DNA of 64,000 bases from Gerris lacustris. Lineage: Eukaryota > Arthropoda > Insecta > Hemiptera > Gerridae. The position numbers were made by a program, and so were the translations under genes. This document shows, in pieces, positions 23,151 through 34,100 of the stretch. Position 1 is the first letter of the stretch. Each line of letters opens with the position of its first letter. The stretch covers positions 69,004,475-69,068,474 of the forward strand of contig OX578283.1 in NCBI GenBank assembly GCA_951217055.1, written 5' to 3'. The notes under the pieces were generated by a model. That model saw only the letters and a program-made list of their open reading frames with translations. It did not search any database and was not told the origin of the DNA.

Positions 23151-23399
23151 CTATAAACGAAAAGTAGTTCTTAGACTTTTCCAAGGTACTATAGAATTCG
23201 GAATATAAGCAGTTGATTTACCCGATGCGTTGGATTTGTTGTAATAATTATGCTCTGATCGCAAAGCTTTTTGATTAGCTCGGTACACCTTATCTCTGTC
23301 CGATCCTGGTAGTTTTTTAGCTGGTCTATCATTATCAGTATCAGGATTTTGTCGTTTACGGGAAGTAGAGATAAATACGATGCTTCCAATTTTCACCAT
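23151..23399 (-). CDS. hypothetical 82-codon open frame
   Basis: ATG at 23397-23399, stop at 23151. The product is polar and basic, with a Lys/Arg/Asp/Asn-rich middle (SRKRQNPDTDNDRPAKKL) that could act as a nuclear localisation signal. I recognise no domain. Its density of charged codons stands out from the AT-rich surroundings, which is the only support. It could be a small gene, a first exon, or chance. Confidence 0.2.
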   Translation of the reverse strand: MVKIGSIVFISTSRKRQNPDTDNDRPAKKLPGSDRDKVYRANQKALRSEHNYYNKSNASGKSTAYIPNSIVPWKSLRTTFRL

Positions 23400-24480
23400 A
23401 TTAAAAACTAAGAATTTATTAATATAATATTTAGTCAGCAGCTGTCAACGACGTATAAAACTAAGCTTTTAAAACACTATACAATCGAATTAAAATCTCC
23501 GAAATATTGCGAGATTTTTCAACTGGCACTAAATTAATATTAAAACTTGAAAATATCGCAACACTTTTCACAAATAACACAAAGCTTCACTTTAATTCAA
23601 GGAGGAATGCATTAAGGACGAAGGATGCGCGAATCTGTCACTCACAATAACTGGAAATGAAAAGTTTATTGATTTAGTTGAAATTTAGTACACGCATGAT
23701 CGTTTTTCATCGATGCCTTCAACATCGTCACTGTAATCACAGAATTCATTTGCGCGCACTTTTTCAAAAAAATATATCTACAGTCAGGTCGAGAAAAGAA
23801 TTAACTCTGTAAGCGCGCGAAAATCGAAAAAATAGGGAAAAGAACCAATGAGAGTTCGAGATTTTACCAAATGTACAAATCTCTAGCTCTCCCTTGGATT
23901 TTCCCACGCTGTTAGGAATTAACTTTCATCTTGATCCGACTATAAGTCAGAATTTTGTGTCTAGGAATAAGTAAGGTCGGAATTTAGACAAATAAACTAT
24001 TTATAATTTATCAATTTAGTAATAAATTTAAAAAAATATATCGCGACCTATTAAATTTTAAAAAGATATTTTTTATATATACTAATTAATTTAATTCTTC
24101 ATTCTTCAACATAAGTTATGATTAATATTTTAAAAATCTTATAATTCTATTAGAACGTATCTATAAAATGTCCTTTATCTTTAAGAAGGAGTGTTTTCTT
24201 GAGCGAATTATTAAATAAATTATTTCAACATTCACATTAGATAAACCAGTATATTTTTACTACAATCAATAATTTGTGTGATCAAATAACCCCTTGCTTT
24301 TATGTAAATTACTCAGCTGACTCTCGACTTCACACAATTTTATCTCCGTCATTATTAATTTTATTCTATTCCGGCATTATTCATTTCTAAGTCTGTAAGA
24401 GATAAGTTTTATAGTGGGATAGGGATCCAATGAGATCTCAAGATTATATATAATCGGCAACTTGGTAAAAATAGTATAGG
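23400..24480. other. AT-rich intergenic sequence
   Basis: No open frame, terminal repeat or RNA gene can be supported over about 1.1 kb. Confidence 0.4.
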
Positions 24481-24632
24481 GGTGTGACCATATATAATAA
24501 TAATAATAATATTTATTCCACCAAAAGTTTTTGAACGAAAACCAAAAAAAGAAAAACAATAAATTACAATTTTTCACATTTTTTATAAACTTTTAAATAA
24601 TTTGCCTAATTTTACTTAATGAGTAATTAATC

Positions 24633-24890
24633 CTTTTTTTTTTTTTTTTTTTAAATACATACATATTTTGGTGAGAGCCTTCAGTAGAGTGAGACACTCT
24701 AGAACGAGGGCCCTGTCTCTCAGAAATTATTTATATTCATTAAAATTAATATTACATATAGAAATATTTACATATCCTTTAGATCCATAACGTATAACAA
24801 TTATTTACAATTTTATTTTATTTATTTTTTTAAATGTTTTACATAATAAGAGTGTTTATTTAAATATTTAGTTAATGCTGATCATAGTTA
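24633..24890 (-). mobile_element. LINE 3' end with poly(A)
   Basis: The plus strand begins with a 20-bp T run (24633-24652), the poly(A) tail of a minus-strand element. A 3' UTR with CTGAAGGCTCTCACCAAAAT precedes it. No ORF remains, so this is a severely 5'-truncated copy, probably Jockey-group. Confidence 0.5.
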
Positions 24891-24899
24891 GGTGTTGTT

Positions 24900-25625
24900 T
24901 TCTGTGGAAATGAGTGAGTATAGGTAGGGTAATAGACAAACTTTTGTGTGTGACCCTTAGGGTAACCTCCTCAGTGGCTTTATTATTTTTTACCTCACAT
25001 AGGTTAGCATACCTGAGTGTCATAAGTCATAAGTTAAAACTAATCTTGTGCGGGAGGTATACCAATAATAATTTGTATGACTCCTTAGCTATTCTAGCCA
25101 TAAAAAGTTTAGTCCAAAACGGGACATTATAGAATTGGGGGGGGGGGGGGGGGGTCGAGCTATTGCAGCCCCTAGACCTAAAAACCGGTTAATTGATAAT
25201 TGTAATTACAAATAATTTTTTTGAAGACTTAGCATCCCCCCCCCCCCCCCTTTTTAAATGGTGCTGGATAAATATCACACATTGGCAAATTGTTTTACTA
25301 AGATTGGAACCACTTCCAATTTATTAAATATGGAATAAGTTCTTCATTTTACCTATACCTTCGGGAAAATGCCCCCCTTTTTTCTTTTTTTTTTTTAAAA
25401 AAAAAGAAGACATTTTCGGAAATTCACAGTATTCCTAAATAAGCGTAAAATAACAGTAGGACTGTCCCCGGTCAAAACGGGACATATAATCACAGTAATT
25501 CTGGACAAGTCGATACAGTCAAGAGTCGCTTGGCATGATTTATACATTTGAGAAACTATATCCTTTGTCAAAACAGTGCATTTGAGTGAGGTCCCGTCCA
25601 ATTTTCTAAGCCCCCTCTCCAAACA
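24900..25625. repeat. repeat with G and C homopolymer runs
   Basis: Contains a G run (about 25138-25154) and a C run (about 25236-25250) some 80 bp apart. AAAACGGGACAT occurs twice (25117 and 25473). Possibly a decayed DNA transposon, but the ends are unclear. The open frames are low-complexity. Confidence 0.35.
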
Positions 25626-25711
25626 GGCTCTTATTCTTTAGATTTACAGACTCCAATTGTTAACGACTCAGATGATCTCCATAAAAGCAAAAGCAAGAGG
25701 TAAGTGAAAGA

Positions 25712-25800
25712 GGCAGTGGCGACTCCAGTGGTGCGGGGCCCATGGCTGCCCTGAGGCCAGTGGCGACTCCAGTGGTGCGGGGGCCATGGCTCCCCTGAGA
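25712..25800. repeat. two-copy direct repeat, 44-bp period
   Basis: CAGTGGCGACTCCAGTGG and its GGCCATGGCTSCCCTGA continuation occur twice, at 25714 and 25758. A GC-rich tandem duplication in AT-rich sequence. Confidence 0.7.
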
Positions 25801-25994
25801 CTGTTTTCCATTACAAGATTATTTTTTTTATTGTCCTCGACAGTTTAGTAGTTTTGTGATTAGTGCTCATTTATTTATGGTATGTATTTTAATAATATGT
25901 ATTTCTACCTTGACAATATTTACCTCCACTTACCAAAAAATAAGAGAAGTTGTAGATAAAAACTATACATGAAGTGCCAGCTGTCAGAAAAATG

Positions 25995-26650
25995 AAATGC
26001 ATATTTTACGATTTTGGTAGTATTCGTACTACGGAACGATTAAATTTTAATTTAAATCAAATTATAATTATTATTAACTACGGGAAACAGACAGAGAAAA
26101 ATAGACTCCAGTGCGGGGATTTGAACCATCGGCCTCTATATTTCCAGTATAGCGCTCTAACCAACTAAGCTACGCAGGAGAATGAATTTCTCTGACGTTA
26201 ATGATACCTTGACCCGAATTTTTTAAAGCTTTCAATTTTTCCACAAGTCTGAGAAGTCAACATTAATGACAAAGAACTAGACCGAGAAATAACGCTTATA
26301 ATTATAAAGTACCCAATTAGTACCTGTACCTCGTACAATCAATTAGAAATTCATATTTTACGATTTTGGTAGTATTCATACTACGGAACGATTAAATTTT
26401 AATTTAAATCAAATTATAATTATTATTAACTACGGGAAACAGACAGAGAAAAATAGACTCCAGCACGGGGATTTGAACCATCGGCCTCTATATTTCCAGT
26501 ATAGCGCTCTAACCAACTAAGCTACGCAGGAGAATGAATTTCTCTGACGTTAATATAGAGGCCAGTGGTTCAAATCCCCGTGCTGGAGTGTATTTTTCTC
26601 TGTCTGTTTCCCGTAGTTAATAATAATTATAATTTGATTTAAATTAAAAA
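25995..26650 (-). mobile_element. cluster of tRNA-derived SINE-like repeats
   Basis: Two minus-strand copies (about 25995-26183 and 26345-26535) and one inverted, truncated plus-strand copy (about 26553-26650). The head (26107-26180, 26458-26532) folds as a tRNA-like cloverleaf: D-arm GCTTAGTTGGTTAGAGC, perfect anticodon stem CTATA/TATAG with loop CTGGAAA, and B-box GGTTCAAATCC. The T-stem is poorly paired. The tail includes CTGTCTGTTTCCCGTAG and AATTTGATTTAAATT, also seen at 2318, 47985 and 48655. Copies 2 and 3 face each other and form a hairpin. Not a functional tRNA. Confidence 0.75.
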
Positions 26651-26802
26651 ATAAAATGGTGAGTGAAGTTTGTTGGGTTTCTTTCAAAGACTACATTGTG
26701 GACTAAAAAAATCTGAAGTTCCAGACAAATCTATAGTAAATTTCCCAGATGAAGACTGGTTAACAATTGTCAAGTCATTACTGAAATTCTCGCTACTCTA
26801 AC

Positions 26803-28092
26803 AGTAAGCAACGTTACATCAGGATGGCCTGCGAAGCTTCTATGCCCTGCAAACGACCCCGCCACGATAAACGGCCTGCTTATTTTTGGACTCCAGAAAT
26901 CAGAGAGCTGAGAAAACAGTGTCTCAGTGTCTGAAGCGGAGACGGCGAGCTCAGAGAGCGAGGAATCACGCCGAACCCAAGGAATCGCTACCTTCTCTCC
27001 GCCGAACACAAGGAAGCGAAGAAACTTCTCCGTGCCATAAAACGGAATAAGGCACTTGCATGGAAAAAGCTGACCGAAGAGGTGACTCAAACTTGGCAAG
27101 CTGAATACAGTAGCGGGTACCATGGAGGCAGCTGCTATGAATGGAATCGTAAAGACGCTTTTCCCTGGCCACCCCAGGCGAGTGGATGCCCGACCTCGGG
27201 AAAATAGGCGAAGACTGGCTCTTTCGTATGAAGGAACTGGAAGTATCATCCTTAAGAAACTAGAAAGCTCCGGGGCCAGATGGTATCCCAAACAAGGTGC
27301 TGAAAGTGGTCTTTCGTCATAACCCACATCTCATGCTGAGGATGTATAATGCTTGCCTGGGTGCAGGTGTCTTCAGCGATCGCTAGAAAGTTGCTAAGTT
27401 GGTCCTAATCGGAAAGGGCAGAGGAGACACGCGTTCTCCTCTTCCGAGACTAGTGAGGGACAACATAGGATGGAGGTGACGTCGGTCACCAGGGCTCTGT
27501 CCTGGGACCAGACCTCTGGAATGCCTCCTATGATGGATTGCTGCGGATCACAATGCCCGATGAGACCCTTCTAGTAGGCTACGCAGACGACGTTGCAGTC
27601 CTCATTACTGTGTGTGACATCGAAAGGACTCAGTTAAAGCTGAACCAGGTTATGCAAAGGGAGAATAGCTGGATGAAGGAGTACGGACTATCATTAGCCT
27701 TGGCCAAAACCGAAATTGTCTTTCTCACAAAGAAGAGAATCGAGACCATACTGCCTATGCAGGTTGGAGAAGAGACAGTGGAAACCAAGTGTTCGGCAAA
27801 GTATCTCGGCATTATAATATATAGAAAGATGTCTTTCAACAAGCAAATTATACAAGCGGCAGAGAAAGCAGAGAAGGTCACCACTGCCCTGAGTAGGCTA
27901 ATGGCAAAGTTCGGCGGGCTGTTGCCAGTAAACGCCGTTTACTCATGTCTACGGTCCAATCGGTGGTGCTTAGCCGGCGGTGCTAGTCATTGCAGGTGTC
28001 ATCCCTGATCATCTGCTAGTACTTGAAAAAAAGGCAGCTTACTTCCGGAAGAGAAAAGTGGAGTTCGCACCCGAGCGACAGCGAGGGTAGTA
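26803..28092 (+). pseudogene. R1-like LINE remnant (endonuclease-RT linker and RT)
   Basis: Broken plus-strand coding sequence. An N-terminal linker (MACEASMPCKRPRH near 26825; YFWTPEIRELRKQC near 26880) is followed by SGPDGIPNKVLKVVFRHNP in shifted frames (about 27270). Then come GSVLGPDLWNASYDGLL and the RT active site GYADDVAVLI (about 27570-27605), within an open frame 27538-28008. It ends near LLVLEKKAAYF (28020-28060). The fingers-to-palm part is deleted. YADD is intact, but the frame is broken many times. Confidence 0.75.
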
Positions 28093-28149
28093 AAACCACA
28101 CGAGCAAAACAAAATGCAGTTTTCGCACGAGTTGCGTACCGTACTTTAT

Positions 28150-28885
28150 CTACAATTGTGGATGTTAATAATAAATACAGAAAAAAATATTTTTAAAACT
28201 TTTCTGCAAGTAAATTTGTATTTCTCTTTTGATTTGATTTTATTTTTATTTATTAAAAAAGTGCTCAACAGACAATATATCGAGCTAACTGCACAGTCAA
28301 CATTTCGAATATAAGAACAATATGTGTCAAACAAAACAATAATAATAAACTAAAATAATAAATAAAACAAAAATACAAAACAATCGTTACAAAAATAAAC
28401 TATTATCGGTTATCTTTTTAACAATAGTTTTAAAACTGTTGAAATTTGTAATGAAGGGGTCTAGGTCTTCTAAATATTTATTATAAAATGACATGGCTTG
28501 TTCCATGGTCCTCGCATTACCATAGTTCGTTTTATGAAACCCGTATTGGAACACATTTTGTTCCTAGTAATTATCATTGGTACCTTATAACTGCATTGAA
28601 ACAATAGATCAGGAACATAGTAGATATTACTAATTATTTTGTACAGAAAGTACAAAAAGGCATGCACCCTTCTATCCATTAATGAGTCCATTTTCAATAA
28701 GTTTAATCTTTCTATATAGGATAATGGGGATGATCCATTGTTCCGAAAACCGATGAGATGGTTAGTGAACCGTCTTTGAATTTCCTCAATGGACATTAAT
28801 GTGAGAGGAGTATATCGGAGACCAGACAATATTTGCATATTCCAAAATGCTACGAACTAGAGTATTGAACAGCAGTATCAGGCTA
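28150..28885 (-). pseudogene. CR1/Jockey-like LINE, RT C-terminus
   Basis: The minus-strand frame 28470-28838 reads IEEIQRRFTNHLIGFRNN and SYIERLNLLKMDSLMDRR, and is preceded in another frame by LVRSILEYANIVWSP (about 28850). This is the thumb and C-terminal region of a LINE without RNase H. One frameshift near 28800. The 3' UTR is AT-rich down to about 28150. Confidence 0.7.
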
Positions 28886-28892
28886 TTTGTAT

Positions 28893-29778
28893 CTCTAAAG
28901 TTGATAAAGATAACATTAATTTATTAGTTGTATTTTGTGCCGAATTAATTATTACGGGAAGGGTATTACTCTCCTAATTTTTGTTCATATTCACTTAAAT
29001 CACTCATTGTTTTTCACTAAAAATATAAATAGTTACTTTAATTAAACAAGCAGCAAATCAGTTTTGTTAGATATACACAAACACGCTAATCGTGGGTTAA
29101 AGTGAAGAATTCTTAACACCCATGCGCAATAAATACAACTACGAAAAGAATTCCTTTCTACGCATCTAACAGAGATAAAATGTTTATACTTTGTATCAAT
29201 TGTAGATAAGATAATTGGTTGATCCCTGTAATAACATTGCACTTATTAAACCTCTCAGGGCTTCAGTTATTTATTTATAACTAAGCAGAAAGGAATTCCA
29301 ATTTTTGTGGGTCAAAGGTAATAATAATAATAGCTCCCTCGACACTTCTTTCGAAGCAGGAGCCTCCCTATTAAGGGGTTAAAGAGTCAGTTATGTTAAG
29401 AATTTAAGAACGTAGCAGTAGCTTTTATATACTTTATAATTAACATATATACTTTATAATTAAGGTAGGTATAATCAAATATTAAGGGGTCACTTCGTTA
29501 CTTATACAAGGTCAGGATCCAGCTGGATATGCGCAAATGATAGCAACGTTAGTGTATCTAGGTGGCCAAATGCTGCTAAAAATCTTTATATGCTCCTACT
29601 ATAAGAATGTTGAGTTCTTTTAATGTCATAGGTCTCGTAGTTCTCCAATCTCCATAGACCTTGTCCATCTCTTAACTTCACTTTTATTTGACTCTAATGT
29701 GTGGGAATGAACAGTTTAGAGAATCCTTCCTTAGGGACCGTACAAAAAGTCATGAAATCTGACCAAAAACCAACTCAC
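28893..29778. other. no recognisable gene
   Basis: AT-rich sequence with an AATAATAATAATA tract at 29320 and a direct repeat of CATATACTTTATAATTAA-type sequence near 29430. No supported feature. Confidence 0.4.
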
Positions 29779-30196
29779 AAAGTTGTGAAATCAACTTTCT
29801 GTCCCGCCAAGTGATGTTGGCACTTTCTCCTGGCCCAACACTGTCAACTTAGATATTTATCAGCTTATTCTCCTTGGCGGTGTGAGGAAAGCCTTTTAAC
29901 AGTGTTGTTGAAGGCTCTTCTCGATGCCACAATGATCATTGCTGTAAATCTTTCCCATTATCAAAAAGCAAATAAAATAGAAATAAGTAATATACAAATT
30001 AAGCTTTCAAGGAATGACCCCATGCAACTACTACTTTCTTTGCAGAGGATGGGTGGAATACAACCAGTTAACTTTGAGTAGTACTGCAGGCACACCGCCA
30101 AGGAGAATAAGCTGATAAATATCTAAGTTGACAGTGTTGGGTCAGGAGAAAGTGCCAACATCACTTGGCGGGACAGAAAGTTGATTTCACAACTTT
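29779..30196. mobile_element. foldback with ~106-bp arms
   Basis: The arms at 29779-29884 and 30091-30196 are near-perfect reverse complements (outer AGTTGTGAAATCAACTTTC; inner CTCCTTGGCGGTGTG) around a ~206-bp spacer. No coding content. The inner arm ends end in GGCGGTGTG and its complement. Confidence 0.8.
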
Positions 30197-30205
30197 TTTG
30201 GACCA

Positions 30206-31045
30206 CAGACTTGGCGGGGTGTTTTCTTTACCACGTAAGTGGTCAGATTAAATAATATAGCTGACATTGGACAACCCTGCCTGACTCCACGTCTCACCTC
30301 AAACTCCTCTCCATTATTCTCCAGAGCTATGAATGCCTTCACATCATCGTAAATATTTCGGATGACTTTAATATACGTATCCTTAACACCTGCTTCCTAG
30401 GGTCAAAAGTAGAAGTTAAAAATAAATAAAATTCTAGAGGCTTTTGTTTTGCATAATTCTTTTTACCTAGATTCAAATCATACAGCTTAAATTTCAAGCA
30501 CTGTAGTGTTTCCCACACAAGCAATATAATTTTTTTTAAAATTTAATTACTAAGAACTTAAAATTAACAGTAATAGGAAGAAACAATTTTTTTTAAAAAA
30601 ACCAGTTTATTAAATAAATAAAATTCTAAACAAATTCAAGAGAAATGAGGTAACATATCGATTGCTTCTAGGTACAAATATTATTTGTTCATACAAAAAA
30701 CACTTCCAACGTACTATTTCTAACACATAATTCAAGTTCAATATAAAAAAAAAACAAAAATTGTTATACAAAAATTAAAAATTGTCAATTTAAAAAAATC
30801 ATAATATACAAAAGGTCAGTCTCTGAAAGAGGTTATTTATCTTAATTACTAAAGTGTTATTAAAAAATAAATATTTCATACATTTTTAAAATTTAAGTAA
30901 CAATAAATTACAATAAATACATTACCATAAAATTTTATTAAATTAATATTTAAAATAACTATAAAAAAAATTAAGTCTCTTAGAGAGTTAGGGTTAAAAG
31001 TAGTTAAGTTCTAAACTAAAATTATAAATAAAATGCTATGAAATG
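30206..31045 (-). other. region 3' of the plp stop codon (likely 3' UTR at its upper end)
   Basis: AT-rich sequence downstream (minus sense) of the plp stop codon. AATAAA-type signals are readable on the minus strand near 30933-30938 and 30606-30611; either could end the transcript. Sequence at 30430-30465 resembles the end of the last coding exon (see findings). Confidence 0.35.
30240..30405 (-). pseudogene. short reverse transcriptase fragment
   Basis: The minus-strand frame reads YIKVIRNIYDDVKAF and VRRGVRQGCPMSAILFNL, the RT block around the RQGCPxS motif of a further LINE type. Nothing of the element survives on either side. Confidence 0.6.
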
Positions 31046-31166
31046 CTAGAGGTTTTCGTTTTGTATGATTTTTCCGAGTCTTTTCTGCATTTGGTCAAAC
31101 ATAGCGATATACTGGCTCAGTTTCGAAGGTTCAGATTCAGAACTGGGTCCACTCGATTCAACAAAT
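31046..31166 (-). CDS. plp exon 16 (last), C-terminus and stop
   Basis: Acceptor AAATTTTAG; phase 2 entry completes Arg. Encodes FVESSGPSSESEPSKLSQYI and then AMFDQMQKRLGKIIQNENL and TAG. A Ser/Glu-rich linker is followed by a short amphipathic helix. Confidence 0.8.
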
Positions 31167-34100
31167 CTAAAATTTACAATGAGTAAATAAAGCAACAATC
31201 AAAAAAATAAGACACTTCTTTAGATTGTTACTCCCCTTATAAAAAAAGCAGAGAGGAGTAACAATCTAAAGAAGGTGTATGGAATGTTCTTCTTTAGACT
31301 GTTACTCCCCTTATAAAACCAGAAGAGTGATATTCCTTTGTCCCACACTACATTGGACTAAGCATCCCTTTTTCTTAATAGTTATTAAGTCAAAGTAATT
31401 TATATTCTAAAACAACATAGGGGAGTAACAATCTAAAGAAGTACGACAAAAAAAAAAAAAAAAAATGGAAACAATAGTTATTTATGCACCTAGGGAGTAA
31501 AGTAAGCCATTATTCCCTGAGCGAAAAAAGTTGGTTCTTGAGGCGAAGCCGAAGGAACCATGGTCCCTAAATCCCGAGGCGAAGCCGAGGGAATTAGACT
31601 CTTTAATTCCCGAGGCGCAGCCGAGGGAATAACCCTAATTAGCTCTATTCTACTATTTATAAAATAATTAAGTTATACAATAAGCAATCTTTACTTTTTT
31701 GCCCTATTTACTTTTTCGCCCTACTTTTACTTTTTCTCCCTACTTTTTGAGTTCAGGGATGAAAAGACCTGTTTTAGTCCCTCTAAACTAATTCAAAATC
31801 ATAACTTTCTTCATAACCCTACTGGAGATAAATTTTTTTTTATCTTTTAATATAAGCCAAAACAAGTAATTACAAGATTGTACAATTTATAATAGCATCA
31901 AAGATTATATCATCAATTGTTTTTAATTGTGTAATGATAAAAAAATCGGTTTGAGACAACTTTCTCATATACGAGTTCATAATTACATAGCCTAGTGTTT
32001 TCCACTTATTAATTGTTGTAGGTACATTTAATTATTAATAAACATTTTATCAAAATTTATAAAAAACTTCTAAGAAAACTAACTAATAATAACTTCTCAG
32101 AGGGGAATTGAATTGCCTCTTTCATTTGCGTTTAAAGCTATTTTCTTGGGAACTAGATTTTTTCTGGGAAATGGCTTTAAATTCGTATTATTAAATGGAA
32201 AAAATTTTAGAATTTTGTTTTTAATTAAAATTATTGGAATGGTTTTGGAGAAATTAATTTTTTTCACGTTTTTCCAGAGTTTTTAGAGGGTAGCGCCTCA
32301 AAATATGGAGCTAAAATTCAATTCTCATTTTTGCCAAGGGATATGATTTTCTGAACATCTATGCCAAATTTCGTCAAAATTGGCCCAGTTGTTAGGCTCC
32401 ACACGTCTGCATGGTATTTTTTAAAAACCACTTATTTGGACTAAGGGAAATCCATGAGACACATCCGTAATGGTATGATTTTATTTCACCCATGCACTGC
32501 AGGGTTAAGAAATTTTGTTTTCAATTTTCAAATCCTAAATTTATTCTAGCGATATTTCACCCTAAAACATGGTCTTCTTTATGCTGATTTTGTGATTTTT
32601 TTTTCAGTCACATGAGTAATTTCATAAAAATATGTTTATCTCCATTAGGGAAAAAAAGTTATGATTTTGAATTAGTTTAGAGGGACTAAAACAGGTCTTT
32701 TCATCCCTAACTCAAAAAGTAGGGAGAAAAAGTAAAAGTAGGGCGAAAAAGTAAAGTAGGGCAAAAAAGTAAAGATTGCAACTTAATTATTTTATAAATA
32801 GTAGAAAATGTATGGCTAATGTCATGAAGTTGTCGAAATCAGGTTGGCGGCACTGCGCTTTTTTGACCATGTTTATCTTTGTTTACAACATTATAACCTG
32901 CATCTAAATAACCTTCTATTTGAGTTTAATTCCAATTCTTATTTGCTTTTTATATTGAATCTCTTATATCTACTATTAAAAGTGCTAATAATTATTGTTA
33001 TTTATTAAAATATTAAATAAAAACTGTGCAATGGACGAAAATGTGAATCTTTTTTCTACAGGAGATAAAATATTATATGTACCTCGAGAATAAAGTGCCA
33101 TTATTCCCCGTGCGGTAATAATCTCCCTCGGCTGCGCCTCGGGAGCTAATTAGAGTTATTCCCTCGGCTGCGCCTCGGGAATTAAAAATTCTAATTCCCT
33201 TGGCTTCGCCTCGGGCTTTAGGGACCATGGTTCCTTCGGCTTCGCCTCAAGAACCAACTTTTTCGCTCAGGGAATAATGGCTTACTTTACTCCCTAGGTG
33301 CATAAATAACTATTATTTATTTTTTATTTTTTTAAATTTTCCAAATTTACTTTACAAATCAACTTGTTATTCATTTAAATTCACTGAGAACAAATAAATT
33401 AACTTGAATTTCCGCTGTTTTACTATCAGATAGATATAAAATAAAGTCAATTGATGACTGGAAAAATAGACTAGCTACATCAGATTTAATTTTATGATAT
33501 TTTAATTAATTTTCCTTTATCTCAGTGGCATCATTGTATTATTTATAAAACCTATAATTTATTTAAATAATTAAAATATTAAAATAATGTTATAATTACC
33601 TTGGTATTGCGTAGAGATCTCTGCTTGGAGGTGAAAGGCTCATACAGTTATTATTACTGTTAGAACCTAAAATATCAACCGGGCTTTTCTTCAAACCTAA
33701 AAAAAATAACCATAGATTAATAAAATGTTCTTTTTTAATTCAACTATGGATTTCCATCTGAGGTCTTTTGTCTTACTAATCCTTTGACTCTATTTAGATC
33801 ATTTTCAAGCCAAAATCATATACAGTAGAGCGTCGATTATCCGAACTAATGTTTTTTGGGGTGGTTCGGATAATCAAAAATTCGGGTAATCAAATTTCAC
33901 TAAGAAATTAAACGGGAAGATGTAAAAATAATCAACCACATTTATGCAAAAAGCACCTTTGTTCTATTTATCTATTAAATAATGAAAAAAAAATTGGATC
34001 ATCTAAGATTAATTGTGCATAAAGAAAGTAGTAATACTAGTCGGCTTAATTTTTTTTTTTTTTTTTTTTTTTTTTTTCACCATGAATCTCGATTTGCCGA

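Noticed and set aside
26107..26532. Two apparent tRNA genes (anticodon-like GGA)
   Set aside because: The T-stem does not pair and the acceptor stem is imperfect. The sequence is attached to a repeated SINE-like tail and occurs in several copies.
26770..27327. 185-codon minus-strand frame
   Set aside because: Antisense of an R1-like LINE coding remnant on the plus strand.
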